Shown: in pieces, positions 1 through 6,570 of the stretch
How the letters are laid out: every line of letters starts with the position of its first letter
How positions within the stretch are numbered: position 1 is the stretch's first letter
Assembly: GCA_040772545.1 (NCBI GenBank)
Contig: JAXGXY010000001.1
Coordinates: forward strand, 310,001-374,000
DNA length: 64,000 nt
Direction: 5' to 3'
Source of the DNA: UBA1431 sp002329665
GTDB lineage: Bacteria; Bacillota; Clostridia; Christensenellales; UBA1431
Program-made: the position numbers and the translations under genes
The notes under the pieces: model-generated
What the model was told of the DNA's origin: nothing
The model's input: the letters and a program-made list of their open reading frames with translations, nothing else
Database searches by the model: none

Positions 1-897
1 CTGGTCATAGACATCGGCACGAACACGGTGCGGCTGCTTGCCGCAAAAAAGGACGGCGCGATAGAAACGCTTCAGAAGCGGCTTGTTACCACGAGGCTCG
101 GAATGGACGCGGGCGCAGACGGGCGCCTGCATCCCGAATCCATCGAGCGCACGGTGCAGGGCGCCGCCGCGCTGCTAAAGTGGGGGCGCGCGCGTTATCC
201 CAAAGCGCCCGTTCATGTGTTCGCGACCAGTGCGCTCAGGGAAGCCCCCAACCGCAGTGATTTTACGGACCTTCTGCATAGAAGGACCGGCCTTGACGTC
301 CATGTCGTTTCGGGGGAAGAGGAAGCGGACCTCGCGTTTGCCGGGGCGGTGGAAACGGACGGGCGCGCGGGCGTGATCGACATCGGCGGGGGCAGCACCG
401 AGCTGATGATCGGCGAAGCGGGGCGCATCGAGTACGTGCAGAGCGTGAAGACGGGCGTCGTGCGGCTCTCGGACATGTTCGACGTTTCCGGGCGGGTCGG
501 TGAAAAGGCGCGCGCGGCCCTGGAAGCCGCGGTCCGCGCCGCGCTGCGGGAGTTTACGCTTTTGCCCGCGTCGGCGGGGACGGCGCGGTGGCACGGCGTC
601 GGCGGGACCGTCACGGCGCTCGCGGCCATGGAAGCGCGGATCGAAGAATATACTCCGCAGGCGATCCAGGGCCTCGGCCTTTCACGTGGGGCCGTTTGCC
701 GGTGGTACGGGCGCCTGCTCACGATGCCGCTGGACGAAAAACGGAGGCTGACAGGGCTTCCCAGGGACCGCGCGGACGTCATCACCGGCGGCGCGTGCAT
801 CCTTGTGGGGTTCATGGAGCGCTGGGGCGTGGACGCGCTGATCGTGAGCGACCGCGACAACCTGGAAGGTTACCTGAAGCGTTACGGCCGAAAATAG
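1..897 (+). CDS. ppx: Ppx/GppA-family exopolyphosphatase / pppGpp phosphatase (5' end outside window)
   Basis: The reading frame is already open at base 1 (LVIDIGTNTVRLL), so the true start lies a few codons to the left; 298 codons are visible and the gene stops with TAG at 895-897. The opening IDIGTNTVRLL is the phosphate-1 motif of the sugar-kinase/HSP70/actin fold, and VIDIGGGSTEL about 125 residues in is the phosphate-2 motif of the Ppx/GppA family, with the usual FATSALREAPN block between. Members release phosphate from polyphosphate or convert pppGpp to ppGpp; the sequence does not tell which. At about 300 residues it is the short form without a C-terminal HD domain. The tRNA promoter begins four bases after the stop. 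Confidence 0.9.
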   Translation: MVIDIGTNTVRLLAAKKDGAIETLQKRLVTTRLGMDAGADGRLHPESIERTVQGAAALLKWGRARYPKAPVHVFATSALREAPNRSDFTDLLHRRTGLDVHVVSGEEEADLAFAGAVETDGRAGVIDIGGGSTELMIGEAGRIEYVQSVKTGVVRLSDMFDVSGRVGEKARAALEAAVRAALREFTLLPASAGTARWHGVGGTVTALAAMEARIEEYTPQAIQGLGLSRGAVCRWYGRLLTMPLDEKRRLTGLPRDRADVITGGACILVGFMERWGVDALIVSDRDNLEGYLKRYGRK

Positions 898-900
898 GAG

Positions 901-929
901 TTGACTTTGCCGTCCGAGTTCGGTACAAT
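901..929 (+). promoter_or_regulatory. Sigma-A promoter of the tRNA-Met pair
   Basis: TTGACT (901-906) and TACAAT (924-929) are separated by 17 bases. Transcription should start near 936, about 19 bases before the initiator tRNA. It is the only good promoter between ppx and the tRNAs. Confidence 0.75.
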
Positions 930-954
930 ATCCAATGTCGCATTAATATAGCGC

Positions 955-1032
<78 letters not shown>

Positions 1033-1077
1033 GGAACGATACCCGATTGAATGCAAATTTGGTCGGGTTCACCATAT

Positions 1078-1154
1078 GGCGGCGTAGCTCAGCTGGCTAG
1101 AGCATTCGGTTCATACCCGGAGTGTCACAGGTTCGACTCCTGTCGCCGCTACCA
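1078..1154 (+). tRNA. Elongator tRNA-Met (CAU), CCA encoded
   Basis: A 77-nt cloverleaf: acceptor GGCGGCG/CGCCGCT, loop TTCATAC with anticodon CAT, T-arm ACAGG-TTCGACT-CCTGT, CCA encoded. The sequence matches Firmicute elongator tRNA-Met; a CAU tRNA-Ile (lysidine type) is less likely from the acceptor and D arm, although TilS, the enzyme such a tRNA needs, is encoded at 6571. It lies 45 bases after the initiator tRNA and probably shares its transcript. A repeat unit starts right after CCA. Confidence 0.92.
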
Positions 1155-1269
1155 CGTCGGAGCAAACTTCGCTCCACTCATAATCCCCCTATCGCTTCGC
1201 GATTTGGGGGATTCTTCGTCCCGCTCCGTTGCTCCTCCTTTTCCACGCAAAGCCTTTGGCTTTGCGTGG
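1155..1269 (+). repeat. Dispersed terminator-bearing repeat, unit 1
   Basis: This follows the CCA of tRNA-Met directly. It has three parts that recur elsewhere in the window: an A box starting CGTCGGAGCAAACTTCGCTC and ending CTCATAA (1155-1183); a hairpin with its own sequence (1182-1213, AATCCCCC/GGGGGATT with inner TCGC-TTC-GCGA); and a pyrimidine-rich GTTGCTCCTCCT segment leading into a perfect 12-bp stem with a 3-base loop (1243-1269, CCACGCAAAGCC/GGCTTTGCGTGG) followed by TTTTG. Other copies are at 1365, 1440 and 6179. Confidence 0.75.
1182..1213 (+). terminator. Hairpin downstream of tRNA-Met
   Basis: An eight-base outer stem (AATCCCCC/GGGGGATT) and an inner TCGC-TTC-GCGA stem. The following ATTCTTCG is T-poor, so termination here may be weak; the 1243-1269 stem with TTTT after it could act as a second terminator. 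Confidence 0.55.
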
Positions 1270-1364
1270 TTTTGTTCGGGCGGGGCGTTGTGGGAAGTTG
1301 CTCAAGAATGGCTTCGCAGGAGTTGCTTGGGCGGGGCTTTGCGGGTTTGTTTTTGGCAGGGCCA

Positions 1365-1430
1365 CGTCGGAGCAAACTCCGCTCCACTCACAATCCCACT
1401 ATCGCCTTTGCGATAGGGAATTTTTCGCAC
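1365..1430 (+). repeat. Dispersed terminator-bearing repeat, unit 2 (truncated)
   Basis: A second A box (1365-1393; one base changed in the core, again preceded by CCA) is followed by a terminator-like hairpin at 1399-1416 (CTATCGC/GCGATAG) with TTTTT at 1421-1425. The 3' stem-loop part is missing; a third A box starts at 1440. The GC-rich stretch between units 1 and 2 (1270-1364) has loose repeats of a GCTTGGGCGGGGCTTTGC-like phrase. Confidence 0.65.
1399..1425 (+). terminator. Rho-independent terminator within repeat unit 2
   Basis: A seven-base stem CTATCGC/GCGATAG with loop CTTT, followed after four bases by a five-T run. No gene lies just upstream, so it is either a backup for the tRNA transcript or simply repeat cargo. 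Confidence 0.6.
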
Positions 1431-1439
1431 GCGCTCCCT

Positions 1440-1655
1440 CGTCGGAGCAAACTTCGCTCCGCTCATGCGTCGTCGCGGATTGCGCATCACTCGCCTACAT
1501 GCAAAGCGTGAAGGCTCGATCGCTTCATCGCTCCTCCTTTCCCCACAAAGCTTCGCTTTGCGGGGGCCCCATCCCTCTGCGCTTCGCGCTCCGGGGATTT
1601 TTCGCACCGCTTCGTTGCTCCTCCTCTTCCACGCAAAGCCTTTGGCTTTGCGTGG
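1440..1655 (+). repeat. Dispersed terminator-bearing repeat, unit 3 (long)
   Basis: A third A box (1440-1467) is followed by a degenerate stem-loop (1541-1566, pairs around CAAAGC-TTC-GCTTTG), a terminator hairpin (1571-1598) with T-run, the GTTGCTCCTCCTCTTCC segment and a second perfect 12-bp stem (1629-1655) identical to that of unit 1. It looks like one unit nested in another. Short reading frames across it carry no recognisable protein. Confidence 0.65.
1571..1602 (+). terminator. Terminator hairpin within repeat unit 3
   Basis: ATCCC (1571-1575) pairs with GGGAT near 1594-1598, with an inner GCGC-TTC-GCGC stem, and TTTTT ends the element. It occupies the same place as the hairpins of the other units but has its own sequence. 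Confidence 0.55.
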
Positions 1656-1852
1656 TTTTGTTCGGGCGGGGCGTGAGAGTATGTTTGAGCGGGCATTTTT
1701 TAAGGACTTATTAGGAGGAGCTATAATTGGTTCAGGCAGGTCTCTCGCATATCATCTCCGCCCTTCCCGAAATCACCCTTTCCATTTTATTGCCACGCAA
1801 TTATTTAACGAACCTAAATAATTGAAAGTTGTTAAAATAGATGATGCACGGC

Positions 1853-1885
1853 AAAAAAGGCCAGTAATTGTGACTGGCCTTTTTT
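1853..1885. terminator. Bidirectional terminator
   Basis: AAAAAAGGCCAGT pairs with ACTGGCCTTTTTT around a seven-base loop, giving A-runs and T-runs for both directions. It marks the left border of an AT-rich segment; its core resembles the hairpin at 2066-2096. Confidence 0.8.
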
Positions 1886-1905
1886 GCAGGCATTTGGGGG
1901 GTGGC

Positions 1906-2034
1906 ATGACATCGATATGCAAGATATTCAACGCAAGATTGCAAAATCCTTCTTCAAGCACAAAAAATTCAGGAAAAATTATTTTTGCCTACCTGACCTT
2001 ACGTATTCTTCTCTCTTATATTACTTTTACTTGA
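1906..2034 (+). CDS. Possible 42-aa membrane micropeptide (doubtful)
   Basis: An ATG with a GGGGGGTGG sequence two bases upstream opens a 42-codon frame whose C-terminal half (KIIFAYLTLRILLSYITF) would form one membrane-spanning helix. It lies between two strong bidirectional terminators and I find no convincing promoter inside, so expression is uncertain. A longer overlapping frame (1884-2066) has no ribosome binding site. No homologue is recognised. The rest of 1656-2171 contains no gene that I can support. Confidence 0.2.
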   Translation: MTSICKIFNARLQNPSSSTKNSGKIIFAYLTLRILLSYITFT

Positions 2035-2065
2035 CGAATTCGATATTTTGCATAACTTCCTCTTA

Positions 2066-2096
2066 GCAAAAAGAGCCAGTCACTGGCTCTTTTTGC
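2066..2096. terminator. Bidirectional terminator downstream of the PfpI gene
   Basis: A perfect 14-bp stem GCAAAAAGAGCCAG/CTGGCTCTTTTTGC with a three-base loop. It lies 75 bases past the stop of the minus-strand PfpI gene and should end that transcript. Confidence 0.85.
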
Positions 2097-2171
2097 GGAA
2101 GGTGAATTCGTTCCTTCACAAAGGGCAAAAAGGACTTGCAGTCACAAAGGTTTTCCTGGCCCGCGGTATGG

Positions 2172-2696
2172 TTATTCCCGTTCATCCAACAGGTCGATAA
2201 ACGCTTTTGTGTAGTATGGCAAGTCTTTGGGCCATCTGCCGGACACCAGATTGCCGTCGACGACGACCGGCTGATTGACCCATTCCGCCCCCGCGTGGCG
2301 AAGGTCGTCTTTTATCCCGGGGGTGCTCGTAACCTTCCTGCCGTTTAGTACTTCGGCCGAGGCCAGCACCCATCCAGCATGGCAGATCTGTCCTATCGGC
2401 TTATTGTGCTCGGCCATATACCTGGTAATCTCCAGCACTTTGTCAAACCGCCTCAACTTGTCGGGAGCCCATCCTCCCGGTATCAGCAACCCCGAACAGG
2501 ACTTGTAGTCGACGTCATCCCAACTCACATCGCTGGTTGCCGGAACGCCGTACTTACCCTTATAGGTAACGCCTTTTTTCTCGCCGGCAAGGTCGACGGT
2601 GTAACCGCTTTCTTCCAAACGAAGCTTGGGATACCATAGTTCCAGGTCTTCAAAATCGGCCGATATGAAGCACAATACTTTCTTATTCTTCGTCAT
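2172..2696 (-). CDS. DJ-1/PfpI family protein (glutamine-amidotransferase-like fold)
   Basis: A 174-residue protein of normal DJ-1/PfpI size. The family motifs are in order: an acidic residue in DFEDLELWYP near residue 15, GGWAPDKLR near residue 80, and the nucleophile elbow ICHAGWVLASA with the presumed catalytic Cys near residue 103. Members include intracellular peptidase-like proteins, deglycases and stress chaperones, so the exact reaction is unknown. I start at ATG 2696 because AGGAGGT ends seven bases upstream; an in-frame ATG six codons earlier overlaps that ribosome binding site. A promoter lies at 2743-2771 and a strong terminator follows. Confidence 0.88.
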   Translation of the reverse strand: MTKNKKVLCFISADFEDLELWYPKLRLEESGYTVDLAGEKKGVTYKGKYGVPATSDVSWDDVDYKSCSGLLIPGGWAPDKLRRFDKVLEITRYMAEHNKPIGQICHAGWVLASAEVLNGRKVTSTPGIKDDLRHAGAEWVNQPVVVDGNLVSGRWPKDLPYYTKAFIDLLDERE

Positions 2697-2742
2697 GCTG
2701 CTACCTCCTATCATTTTTTAATCCCGTACTTCTGCTTTGAAC

Positions 2743-2771
2743 AATATACTGACACTTCCTGGGCAGGGCAA
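2743..2771 (-). promoter_or_regulatory. Promoter of the DJ-1/PfpI gene
   Basis: Read on the minus strand: TTGCCC (2766-2771) and TATATT (2743-2748) with 17 bases between, about 47 bases before the chosen start codon. Confidence 0.55.
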
Positions 2772-2826
2772 ATGCGCCGCATAGCGCAAACAAGACGATG
2801 TATAGGTTTGGTTCTTGATTGCTCTT

Positions 2827-2957
2827 CTAACCTCTTTTAGGGAGAATTATCCCTCTTTCATCATTATGCTCTGTAGCCGCACGCGCCAATTGCGGCAGCA
2901 TGAAAAGCATCATCGAAACGACAAGAATAATTGCGATCATTTTTTTGCATTTTCCAT
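2827..2957 (-). pseudogene. Small secreted-type ORF interrupted by a frameshift at an A7 run
   Basis: AGGAG (2965-2969) is followed, at seven-base spacing, by ATG 2957, which encodes MENAKK and then TGA. Re-reading the run of seven A by one base (A AAA AAA, a classic -1 slippery string) joins it to MIAIILVVSMMLFMLPQLAR, a signal-peptide-like segment, and 17 further residues to a TAG at 2827-2829. The joined product would be 43 residues, with likely cleavage after the ARA-A region. A TATAAT box lies upstream at 2995-3000. It could be a decayed gene, an assembly indel or programmed frameshifting. No family recognised. Confidence 0.4.
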
Positions 2958-2995
2958 TCTGTTACTCCTGCGGGCAAGTCTTCATATCGGTTCTA

Positions 2996-3268
2996 TTATA
3001 AAAGCTCACAACCGCCAAGGCTACCGCCAAAATCAAATTTTTCGTTTCGCATAAACGCTTTGGCAGTGCTGGAGTTTATCTTGCCTCGAAGAACAACATC
3101 CATTCCCGCCAACGGCGGATAGCACCGTCAACACCGTTCCCACAGTAACGCGGCTTCCTGGTCGGTTGACGGCAGTTCGGGCTTAAAATCGTTACAATGA
3201 TGCTGGATGCTGTACGTTTTTCCGTTTAACGAATAAAAAACCAGCGCCAAGAATGACAACGGTTCCAT
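2996..3268 (-). pseudogene. ORF of unknown function interrupted by an in-frame TGA
   Basis: From ATG 3268 the frame codes 46 residues (MEPLSFLALVFYSLNGKTYS at the start, ending LLWERC), meets TGA at 3128-3130, and continues open for 43 more codons (with MDVVLRGKINSSTAKAF inside) to TAA at 2996-2998. Composition on both sides looks protein-like and contains Cys close to the TGA on each side. No ribosome binding site precedes ATG 3268. The simplest reading is a degraded gene; a selenocysteine codon is conceivable but I see no convincing SECIS hairpin. Not recognised. Confidence 0.3.
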
Positions 3269-3280
3269 ACTGATATTATT

Positions 3281-3311
3281 TTGCCTAAAACAAGCATGTC
3301 CGTGTTACAAT
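3281..3311 (+). promoter_or_regulatory. Possible promoter of the acyl-CoA thioesterase gene
   Basis: TTGCCT (3281-3286) and TACAAT (3306-3311) are separated by 19 bases, longer than optimal, 29 bases before the start codon. Confidence 0.35.
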
Positions 3312-3340
3312 AACGAAAAACGCCATGGGGGAATGGACAG

Positions 3341-3820
3341 ATGCCCGAACTGGAATCCAAGCGCGTGTCCGACTCAAAAACGGAACACGTGCAGATACTC
3401 ATGCCCGAGCACATCAACGGCTACGGCCGGCTTTTCGGAGGTAAGCTCGTCGAATGGATCGACGTTGTCGCGGGCGTCGTCGCGCGCCGGCATTCGGGCC
3501 GTAACGTAACCACGCTGTATATCGACAACCTGCATTTCAAGGCGGCCGCCTATGTAAACGACACGGTCGTGCTCGTCGGCCGCGTGACCTACGTGGGCAG
3601 GACGTCCATGGAAGTGCGCGTCGACACCTTCGTGGAATCCCTTTCGAGGGAAAAGAGGCTGGTCAACCGCGCTTATTTCGTCATGGTGGCGCTTGACGAT
3701 GACGAAAAGCCGGTCATGGTCCCCGGGCTGATCCCGGAGACCGACGAAGACCGGCTGGAATGGGAGGCGGGGGCGCAGAGGACCCGCCAGCGCAAGCAGC
3801 GCGAAGCGGGCGCGGTCTGA
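3341..3820 (+). CDS. Acyl-CoA thioesterase (YciA/BACH-type hotdog)
   Basis: A 159-residue single hotdog domain with the hallmark HINGYGRLFGGKLVEWID (residues about 24-41), in which the central helix and its acidic residue form the thioester active site, and the family's N-terminal pattern of polar start then MPEHIN. It hydrolyses acyl-CoA to free acid and CoA in the cytoplasm; chain-length preference cannot be read from sequence. The C-terminus is a basic tail (QRTRQRKQR). The ATG at 3341 has a GGGGGAA ribosome binding site. It is monocistronic: a terminator follows at 3886-3908 and spoIIE has its own promoter. Confidence 0.88.
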   Translation: MPELESKRVSDSKTEHVQILMPEHINGYGRLFGGKLVEWIDVVAGVVARRHSGRNVTTLYIDNLHFKAAAYVNDTVVLVGRVTYVGRTSMEVRVDTFVESLSREKRLVNRAYFVMVALDDDEKPVMVPGLIPETDEDRLEWEAGAQRTRQRKQREAGAV

Positions 3821-3885
3821 CGCGGTTTGCCGGGGCCCGTGTTGCGGCGCATATCTTTCCCGGATGCACATGCGCATGACCTTAT

Positions 3886-3908
3886 ACGGCGGCGAATGCC
3901 GCCGTTTT
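3886..3908 (+). terminator. Terminator downstream of the acyl-CoA thioesterase
   Basis: An eight-base stem ACGGCGGC/GCCGCCGT with loop GAAT, running into TTTT. Between 3909 and 4060 I see no gene. Confidence 0.75.
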
Positions 3909-4032
3909 CCATGCGCCGCAGAGATTGCGTGCGATGCCGTCGACAGGCGGCGCATAATGCGCCTTTATCGGCGTGCGGCTGCGTGCGGATCGCCGCGGTT
4001 TTTGCGCGTTGAACGGTCATGCGCCGCGTTCC

Positions 4033-4098
4033 TGTCGCACGATTGCGCCCGCCTTCCCGTACGGATTGACAAAAACCGTGGACGGGCTCTGATATACT
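4033..4098 (+). promoter_or_regulatory. spoIIE promoter: 21-bp-spaced sigma-A elements with a possible Spo0A box
   Basis: A perfect TTGACA (4066-4071) and a near-perfect TATACT (4093-4098) are 21 bases apart, too far for ordinary sigma-A use. The B. subtilis spoIIE and spoIIG promoters have this long spacing and need phosphorylated Spo0A. TGTCGCA at 4033-4039 matches the core 0A box TGTCGAA at six of seven positions, and the reverse complement of the -35 region (TTTTTGTCAA) is also box-like. The start codon is 30 bases downstream of the -10. Confidence 0.6.
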
Positions 4099-4128
4099 TT
4101 GTCCCACAACGCATGAGGGGTGAGAGCC

Positions 4129-6177
4129 ATGATCCGCAGCAAACCGGCCGCGCCGTGGGCATCGGGAATATGGGCGCGCATCCACAAGGAACGTATCGCT
4201 GCGGCGGCGCTGCTATTCGCCGCCGCGCTGTTGATCTCGAGGGTATCCGTATTCGGGCAGATCGCGCCGCTGGGGCCCGCGTTTGCCGCCGCGGCCTTCG
4301 CGGTGGGCATGGAACCCTATATCATAGGGGCGGGCTGCATCATAGGGTCTTTGACGCTGGTTTCGGCATTGCCCGGGGCGCTCGCCGCGACGCTGGCGGT
4401 CGTATGCACGGGCAGCCTCCTGAGGTGGAAGAAGCGAAACGCGGGAGCCAAGCGCATGTTCGTGCTGCTGGTGGGCGTGACGGCGGTGACGCAGCTGGTT
4501 TTCCGCACGATGCTGACCTACGACCTCATCATGGGCCTGCTGGAAACGTCGTGCGCGGCCGTGATGTATTTGGTCTTCTATACGGCGGGTGCCGTCGCGC
4601 GCGGCAAACGCCGTAAGGGCGTGCTGTCCGAGGAAGAACTGGTCTGCCTCGCGCTCACGCTGTGCACGCTCCTGCTGGGGGCCGCGCCCCTGCGCGTGGC
4701 CTGGTTCTGGCCGACGTCGGCGCTGGCCGTCCTCATCACGCTGGCCTGCGCGTACTGGGGCTCGCCGGGGACGGGGGCGGCGGTGGGCCTGGCCTGCGGG
4801 CTGGCCGTGAGCCTGACGGGGCAGGTCAACGTGCTTTTCATCGGGAACATGGGCGCGATCGGGCTGGTCTCCGGGCTGCTCAGGCGCTATAAGAAACCGG
4901 GGATCGTCGCGGGGGCGGTGCTGGCCAACGCGCTCGTGACCCTCTACGCCAACGGGTCCAGCTTCGTGGTCATCTCGTTTGCGGACGTTGCGCTCGCGGG
5001 CATCCTGCTCCTGCTCCTGCCGCGCGCCTACCTCGACGCGGTCGGGAAGAACATCGATTTCATGCTCCAGCGCGAAGCGTCCGAGCGACATTACCTCGAG
5101 GCGGTGCGCACCTCGGTAACGGAACATCTGCACGCGATCGCGGAACTCTTCGCGCGCATGGGCAAGACGCTCGCCGGTTCGCGCCGTGCCGGAACGGAGG
5201 TCATAGCCGGCCAGATGGAGGGCGCGTCGCGGATGATGGGCCTGATGGCGCGCAGTTTTGACGTACAGGTCAGGATCGAGAAGGACCTGGAGGGATCGGT
5301 CCGCACACGCCTGGAGACCGAAGGCTTCAGGGTGCGCGAAGTGGTGGTCGCGCAGAAGATGTTCGGCGCGCTGCGCGTGCAGATTTCGCTCGCGGGGTGT
5401 ACGATGCGTTCGGGCTGCGACGGAAGGGTCACCAGGGCCGTGTCACTCGGGGCGATGGCGCCCATGCGCATCGCGGCGCGCAGCTGTCCGGGCGCCGGAG
5501 GCAAGGCCTGTACGCTCACACTCGAAGAACTGCCCATGCTGGCGGTTCAGACGGGGAAGGTCCAGAGCGCGCTCGGCGAAGTGAGCGGCGATTCGGTCGC
5601 CTGCACGAAACTGGGGACGGGGAAGTACATGGTCTGCATCAGCGACGGCATGGGAAGCGGCAAACTCGCGCACGCGCAGAGCGCGGCCACCGTGGAACTG
5701 CTGGAGAAATACTTCAGGGCGGGCCTGGACAAGGGCACGATTTTCAAATCCCTGAACCAGCTGATGCTGCTTCGCGGCGAAGAGACGTTTTCGACGGTGG
5801 ACCTGTGCCTGATCGACCTGCTGCAGGGGAAAGCCGAGTTCATAAAGATCGGCGCGGCGCCCACCCTTGTTAGGCGGTCGGGCGAGTACGAGTGCCTCTA
5901 CGCGTCCACGCTGCCCATGGGGATACTCGATCAGGTGTCCATCCAAAGCACGACGCGAACGGTCGCGCACGACGACGCGATCGTCATGATGAGCGACGGT
6001 GTCTCGGACGCTCTGGGCGACGGCATGCAGGACGTGATAGAGTTCATACTCGCCTCGAAACACCTCAAGCCGGGGAAGGCCGCAAGGATGATCCGCGAAG
6101 CGGCGGCGGCGGCCGAAGGGGAGGAAAGGGACGACATGACGGTGGTCGTGGCGCGCGTCGTGAAAAACGCCGTCTAG
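4129..6177 (+). CDS. spoIIE: Stage II sporulation protein E, membrane PP2C-type phosphatase
   Basis: A 682-residue protein with a polytopic membrane N-terminus (about ten hydrophobic segments within residues 20-310), a linker, and a C-terminal PP2C-like serine phosphatase domain with metal-binding SDGMGSGKLA near residue 505 and MMSDGVSDALGDG near 620. SpoIIE dephosphorylates the anti-anti-sigma factor SpoIIAA to release sigma-F in the forespore. It is shorter than the roughly 830-residue B. subtilis protein, mainly in the linker. I choose ATG 4129 over an in-frame GTG at 4120 because GAGGGG lies about eight bases before ATG. Repeat unit 4 starts two bases after the stop. Confidence 0.93.
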   Translation: MIRSKPAAPWASGIWARIHKERIAAAALLFAAALLISRVSVFGQIAPLGPAFAAAAFAVGMEPYIIGAGCIIGSLTLVSALPGALAATLAVVCTGSLLRWKKRNAGAKRMFVLLVGVTAVTQLVFRTMLTYDLIMGLLETSCAAVMYLVFYTAGAVARGKRRKGVLSEEELVCLALTLCTLLLGAAPLRVAWFWPTSALAVLITLACAYWGSPGTGAAVGLACGLAVSLTGQVNVLFIGNMGAIGLVSGLLRRYKKPGIVAGAVLANALVTLYANGSSFVVISFADVALAGILLLLLPRAYLDAVGKNIDFMLQREASERHYLEAVRTSVTEHLHAIAELFARMGKTLAGSRRAGTEVIAGQMEGASRMMGLMARSFDVQVRIEKDLEGSVRTRLETEGFRVREVVVAQKMFGALRVQISLAGCTMRSGCDGRVTRAVSLGAMAPMRIAARSCPGAGGKACTLTLEELPMLAVQTGKVQSALGEVSGDSVACTKLGTGKYMVCISDGMGSGKLAHAQSAATVELLEKYFRAGLDKGTIFKSLNQLMLLRGEETFSTVDLCLIDLLQGKAEFIKIGAAPTLVRRSGEYECLYASTLPMGILDQVSIQSTTRTVAHDDAIVMMSDGVSDALGDGMQDVIEFILASKHLKPGKAARMIREAAAAAEGEERDDMTVVVARVVKNAV

Positions 6178-6178
6178 T

Positions 6179-6329
6179 CGTCGGAGCATCGTCGGCGTAA
6201 ACTTCGCTTTGGTTCCTCGTCGGAGCATACTTCGCTTTGCTCATAACCCCTGAATTGCTGCTCAATTCAGGGGTTTTTCGCCTCGCTCCGTTGCTCCTCC
6301 TCTTCCACGCAAAGCTTCGCTTTGCGTGG
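6179..6329 (+). repeat. Dispersed terminator-bearing repeat, unit 4
   Basis: Starting within two bases of the spoIIE stop there is a partial A box (6179-6188), a complete A box (6218-6246, ending CTCATAA), the spoIIE terminator (6247-6278), CTCCGTTGCTCCTCCTCTTC (6285-6304) and the conserved stem-loop 6305-6329 (CCACGCAAAGC-TTC-GCTTTGCGTGG). The order is the same as in unit 1 behind tRNA-Met. Downstream, 6330-6410 repeats GGGAAGGGCT-type phrases seen also at 1270-1364. Confidence 0.75.
6247..6278 (+). terminator. spoIIE terminator inside repeat unit 4
   Basis: An 11-bp perfect stem CCCCTGAATTG/CAATTCAGGGG with loop CTGCT, then TTTTT. Confidence 0.85.
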
Positions 6330-6440
6330 ATTAACTCGGGAAGGGCTTTGCAGGCGCTGTTGGGGAGGGGCTACGTGGGTGCTGTTCGGGAAGGGCGGCG
6401 CGGCATGCCGGAGTGCGACGGTAAAACCCCCATAAGAAAA

Positions 6441-6466
6441 CCGGGGCAAACGGAGTTCTGCCCCGG
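6441..6466 (+). other. Perfect 8-bp hairpin in the spoIIE-tilS gap
   Basis: CCGGGGCA (6441-6448) pairs with TGCCCCGG (6459-6466) around a 10-base loop; no T-run follows. Function unknown. Apart from this, repeat unit 4, a weak terminator and the tilS promoter, the 393-base gap holds nothing I can support. Confidence 0.4.
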
Positions 6467-6499
6467 CACGGCTTGGACAAGTTGGAGCCGGCGGCAAAG

Positions 6500-6522
6500 A
6501 GAGCTTGTTGTCAAGCTCTTTT
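6500..6522 (+). terminator. Weak terminator overlapping the tilS promoter
   Basis: AGAGCTT/AAGCTCT, seven base pairs with a six-base loop, followed by TTTATTTTG. It overlaps the -35 element of the tilS promoter, so any role in stopping read-through would be tied to that promoter. Confidence 0.4.
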
Positions 6523-6536
6523 ATTTTGTTTACAAT
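6508..6536 (+). promoter_or_regulatory. Promoter of the tilS-hpt operon
   Basis: TTGTCA (6508-6513), 17-base spacer, TACAAT (6531-6536). Transcription would begin near 6543, which rules out the in-frame ATG at 6535 as start of tilS. Confidence 0.75.
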
Positions 6537-6570
6537 GAAATCGGACGTTGTCCGTTTCGGGGGTGGCGAT

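Noticed and set aside
1229..1821. Overlapping frames of 118-161 codons across the repeat region
   Set aside because: They consist of translated repeat and hairpin sequence (recurring phrases such as RRSKLRS), have no ribosome binding sites and change frame between repeat copies.
3128..3160. Selenocysteine decoding of the in-frame TGA on the minus strand
   Set aside because: Only a five-base-pair CCGCC-GTT-GGCGG hairpin lies close downstream, without a convincing bacterial SECIS apical loop, and the ORF lacks a ribosome binding site; decay is simpler.
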